Below, piece by piece: positions 8,856-11,683 of a DNA stretch of 11,683 bases. Source of the DNA: JBBDIM01 sp040880405. Lineage in GTDB: Bacteria; Planctomycetota; Planctomycetia; Pirellulales; Pirellulaceae. The notes under the pieces were generated by a model that was given only the letters and a program-made list of their open reading frames with translations, did no database searches and had not been told where the DNA came from. Where the stretch lies: positions 1 to 11,683 of the forward strand of contig JBBDIM010000188.1 of NCBI GenBank assembly GCA_040880405.1, in the 5' to 3' direction. A program made the translations under genes and the position numbers. Position 1 is the first letter of the stretch. Each line of letters starts with the position of its first letter.

Positions 8856-11495
8856 CTATTCAACTGCTCCCGTATCCATGGTGCCATCCGCCCTTTCCAC
8901 TAAATACGTGCGAGCCGCGCCAATCACGTTTCTAACCAATGGTTGATCTTTCTCGGGAATTTGATCGATCATGGTTTCAAGAAGGTCAATGACTTCTGAC
9001 GCATCTTGACCGAAAAACGAATCAAGCACTTCAGAATCAACTGCCGTTTGCGAATCCGCTGAGACGCGGGCACCCAGCAGTACTCCGCAATTCGCGGCAG
9101 CTAGCGGGTTCTTATCCCGTAAAGCCTCGAGAATGGGATGACCAAGCCACGACCACGATTCAGGGTCAGTCAAAAACTTCTCCTCTGAATGATTTCCAGA
9201 ATCGAACACTAGCATGTATAGAGTGGAGGAGGCACGTGGATGCAGTCTAGAGACGATTGAATGACCATCGGTTATCAAGGCTTTTACTGCGTCTAGAGTT
9301 CGTTGTCGCACGACTTCCAGATCTTCGAACCTCAAAATTGAATACGAGCTGGACTGGCCAAAAAAATACCACAAATCGTAGACCATGCGAATGCTAACAC
9401 AAGCAGCTTCGGAGATCCGATTTTGCAACCATATTCGGTTTTCTAATTGCCTGGGAACTCGCCGATTGGCAAACCGCCAAGCATGAATGAATCCCGGTGA
9501 ATCGTCATAGGAAGATGCACCATGTTCTTCGAGAATCCGCTGAATGACCTGCTCGCAAAGCAGAAGGATTAGATCGGGCTGATTCGCAAAGAATCCACCG
9601 GCGAGACTCTCCCAAACATCCCCGTATTGGGATGATGACGTCAATCCTGTTGTCAACGCAGTCGCGGAATCAGGAGACTTCTGCCACTCCTGAATATCAC
9701 GGATGACTTCCTGATCACGCACATCCGTTGCGTCGATTGCTTCATTGATGGCTCGTCTCCAGTAACGGTCTTCGAAAATCCGTTGAAGACCGCCTTTAGA
9801 ATATCCTGAGTGCTCACTAGATTTGAGCCAGTATTCGGTATCCGAAAGTAGAAACTGCATGACTTTGATTGCTGCAGTCGGGTTCCATTCGACGTTTTCA
9901 ATCGTGCGGATCCAGTCATCCAGGACTGCCTGCCGAATTCCTTCGACTCTACTTGGTAAGTCGGATGAGTTTTGCGCTGGAGCAGAACCCAAACGGTCCC
10001 TTTGCCGCCACAGAAACTGGAAGCATTCCGGGGCACCAAATCGCAGAATATTGACCGCAAGTAGATCATTGAAGTCAATTTCTCCGTGCAGCGTTTGCCA
10101 TGCAGAAAATGTTCGAGCAAGAGCGTGTCTCAGGGAGCGAGGCGTATTGAGCAGTAGGGCAACTGAGTGCGGAGTTGAAAATTCCTCGTGGTCCCGTAGT
10201 AACAAACCAGTTAAGGGATTCCACTCGTAGTTTCGATTTGGATCGGCAAGCCTCACATGAGGAAAGATCGCGTCGTCCAGACAATATCCACTGACTCGAT
10301 CGATCAACCCCGATGAATGATATTTATCGATCATTTCAAGTAACTCAATATTATCGCAGAGCTTGGCGTAATCGATACGGCGTGTTGAAGTCAGTCCACC
10401 CGTCAGAATAAAACTGAAATTCTCGAACTTCTTAAGGCGTTCAAGAAACGCCAACACTTCCTGGATCTCGAAGTTTCGGGTTTCATTTCGATCCAGGTCT
10501 TCCACGATGAAAACTAATCGTCCACCGATGGCTCCGAGCAAATCCGACAGGTTGGCAAACTGGTCCATCGGGTCCGGGTTCCGCAGCATGACGTTGGAGA
10601 TTGATTCCATCCAATTTCCGCCGGAAGAAAACGCCTTCCGATACGATTCAGGCAGCGAGTCGACTTGAAAGGTGTCAACTTCAGCACCGAGCTGTGAGAC
10701 CGCTGACTCAAGCATTTCGCGGATCGCGGAATAAGACGTCTCAAAACCCCAGCAGCTATGGTGGCAGATGAAATATTTTTGACTTCCGACTCGATGAGAA
10801 TTTAGTCGGTCTTTCACCCAGCTTACGATGCTGGTTTTACCTGATCCAAAAGGCCCCACAATTCCGATAGACCGAGTGCCCTTGGAGATAAGCAAACTCA
10901 CACGATGCGCCACCGATTGGTTGCCCAGAAAGTCATATTGAGCCGGTGCATCTGATTCGAGCCAAGCCTCGATCTCTTCCCAGGGTGCATTCGCGATATC
11001 TTGAAGCGTGATACATTTGGGCGCGTGAGTTTCCAATTCCATTGGTTTTTGAAGCCGCCAAAAAAGCTCCGCCCCAAGCCCAGAGTACCAGGCCACAACC
11101 AATAGCGCCCCGCCGCCATATCCAAGCCACTCCCAAACATCGGCGCGGTATCCATTTGGGTCGAATCCGCCCAAAAGATCGACCGACGCGACCAAACCCG
11201 TAGCGACGAATACCGCGAGCCATGCAGGGGGATGGGTTGCCCAATGGGAAAGCTGGCCGACTCTCGGTGATAGAAGTTTAAACAGCACATGTGTGAAGAC
11301 CACACATAGACAAAATGCGAAGCCAATTCGCACCAAGTCGTTTATCTCAAGGGAATCCGGATCGCCCAAATCGTTGAAATACGCGTGGACCGATTCCGGA
11401 TACCTTCTGACCAACGGCAATAGGATGCCACCAGCGAGGATCGTCAGCACAAATGCCAATCCGGCTTGGAACCAATGGGAGATTTGGCGCGACAT
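8856..11495 (-). CDS. Membrane-anchored KAP-family P-loop NTPase
   Basis: An 879-residue protein. Four membrane segments lie at the N-terminus (about 9-27, 56-75, 91-107, 126-143). A linker follows, then a P-loop NTPase with Walker A GPFGSGKT (214-221, Lys220) and Walker B LVFIVEDLDR (327-336, Asp333 and Asp335). This combination, with FFxxxL-type helices after Walker B (AFLERLKKFENFSFILTGG), fits the KAP NTPases, named for Kidins220 and the phage T7-excluding protein PifA. Most KAP proteins carry their membrane helices inside the NTPase domain; here they precede it. The remaining 480 residues are mostly helical and unrecognised, and could be the sensor or effector part. KAP proteins are scattered, horizontally moved genes and some act in phage exclusion, so a defence role is inferred, not shown. 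Sampled G+C is about 37-50%, below the 57-60% of neighbouring genes, which fits acquisition. It stands alone. The ATG at 11495 follows a weak AGG-type site and directly opens the first membrane helix. Confidence 0.82.
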   Translation of the reverse strand: MSRQISHWFQAGLAFVLTILAGGILLPLVRRYPESVHAYFNDLGDPDSLEINDLVRIGFAFCLCVVFTHVLFKLLSPRVGQLSHWATHPPAWLAVFVATGLVASVDLLGGFDPNGYRADVWEWLGYGGGALLVVAWYSGLGAELFWRLQKPMELETHAPKCITLQDIANAPWEEIEAWLESDAPAQYDFLGNQSVAHRVSLLISKGTRSIGIVGPFGSGKTSIVSWVKDRLNSHRVGSQKYFICHHSCWGFETSYSAIREMLESAVSQLGAEVDTFQVDSLPESYRKAFSSGGNWMESISNVMLRNPDPMDQFANLSDLLGAIGGRLVFIVEDLDRNETRNFEIQEVLAFLERLKKFENFSFILTGGLTSTRRIDYAKLCDNIELLEMIDKYHSSGLIDRVSGYCLDDAIFPHVRLADPNRNYEWNPLTGLLLRDHEEFSTPHSVALLLNTPRSLRHALARTFSAWQTLHGEIDFNDLLAVNILRFGAPECFQFLWRQRDRLGSAPAQNSSDLPSRVEGIRQAVLDDWIRTIENVEWNPTAAIKVMQFLLSDTEYWLKSSEHSGYSKGGLQRIFEDRYWRRAINEAIDATDVRDQEVIRDIQEWQKSPDSATALTTGLTSSSQYGDVWESLAGGFFANQPDLILLLCEQVIQRILEEHGASSYDDSPGFIHAWRFANRRVPRQLENRIWLQNRISEAACVSIRMVYDLWYFFGQSSSYSILRFEDLEVVRQRTLDAVKALITDGHSIVSRLHPRASSTLYMLVFDSGNHSEEKFLTDPESWSWLGHPILEALRDKNPLAAANCGVLLGARVSADSQTAVDSEVLDSFFGQDASEVIDLLETMIDQIPEKDQPLVRNVIGAARTYLVERADGTMDTGAVE

Positions 11496-11546
11496 GACCT
11501 GACCCTACATTCGACCAATAGCCTACTTCTGATGCAGTACAACCAG

Positions 11547-11575
11547 TCTATCGGAACTAGCATCGAAAGTGGCAA
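11547..11575 (-). promoter_or_regulatory. Candidate promoter of the KAP NTPase gene
   Basis: Read leftward: TTGCCA (11570-11575, five of six to TTGACA), a 17-base spacer, then GATAGA (11547-11552, three of six to TATAAT). It would start transcription about 45 bases before the ATG. It lies between the outside terminator at 11636-11670 and the gene, so the gene should have its own promoter in this 140-base gap. Confidence 0.35.
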
Positions 11576-11635
11576 GCCTACGCAATATTGGCAAATCCCC
11601 TCGAAGAATACATGTTGCCGCACCGCACCGCGCAT

Positions 11636-11670
11636 AAAAAAACCTCACCAAGCTTAAAAGCCTGGTGAGG
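11636..11670 (-). terminator. Rho-independent terminator of a leftward gene beyond the right edge
   Basis: CCTCACCA (11643-11650) and TGGTGAGG (11663-11670) form a perfect 8-bp stem, with further inner pairing GCTT/AAGC. Seven A at 11636-11642 lie to its left, which read leftward become the U tract. It therefore ends transcription of a gene to the right, upstream of the KAP NTPase, and insulates the latter. Confidence 0.82.
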
Positions 11671-11683
11671 CATATTCTAAAAC

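Overview
The window looks like chromosomal DNA of a planctomycete (Planctomycetota, Pirellulales-like). This is inferred from gene content, not from a marker gene. The evidence is a Gram-negative lipid A gene (lpxA), a secreted FAD oxidoreductase framed by carbohydrate-binding-like modules, a secreted double STN-like protein with an NPF/DPF-rich linker, a SYLF protein, a NosR-like membrane flavo-iron-sulfur protein, weak or absent Shine-Dalgarno sequences at several starts, and roughly 57-60% G+C in hand-counted samples of the core genes. No rRNA, tRNA, CRISPR array or transposase gene was seen.

Layout. Positions 1-105 hold the tail of a rightward unit: a quasi-palindromic REP-like motif (30-52) and a strong intrinsic terminator (59-99). 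lpxA lies leftward at 106-972. A 418-base divergent spacer leads into a small rightward TPR protein (1391-1732). Next comes a 753-residue secreted FAD-dependent oxidoreductase (2008-4269). After a spacer with a long inverted repeat comes a NosR-like protein with two tandem covalent-FMN domains and two CX3CP motifs (4405-6144). A leftward SYLF-domain protein (6156-7226) converges on it with an 11-base gap. A 457-base divergent spacer precedes the rightward STN-repeat protein (7684-8532). Its stop codon is followed in the same frame by a further 92 open codons (8533-8808) that read like the C-terminal remnant of another gene. The right part is one large leftward gene for a membrane-anchored KAP-family P-loop NTPase (8856-11495), with lower G+C and its own candidate promoter. 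The window ends in a leftward terminator (11636-11670) belonging to a gene outside.

How the genes relate. They are mostly single transcription units, and no multi-gene operon is evident. lpxA belongs to lipid A synthesis. The FAD enzyme, SYLF and STN proteins all carry export signals and probably act in the periplasm or envelope. The NosR-like protein would pass electrons across or within the cytoplasmic membrane, but its partner (for example nosZ) is not here. The KAP NTPase looks like an accessory, possibly phage-defence gene, set between a gene remnant and a foreign terminator. It is the best candidate for something undescribed.
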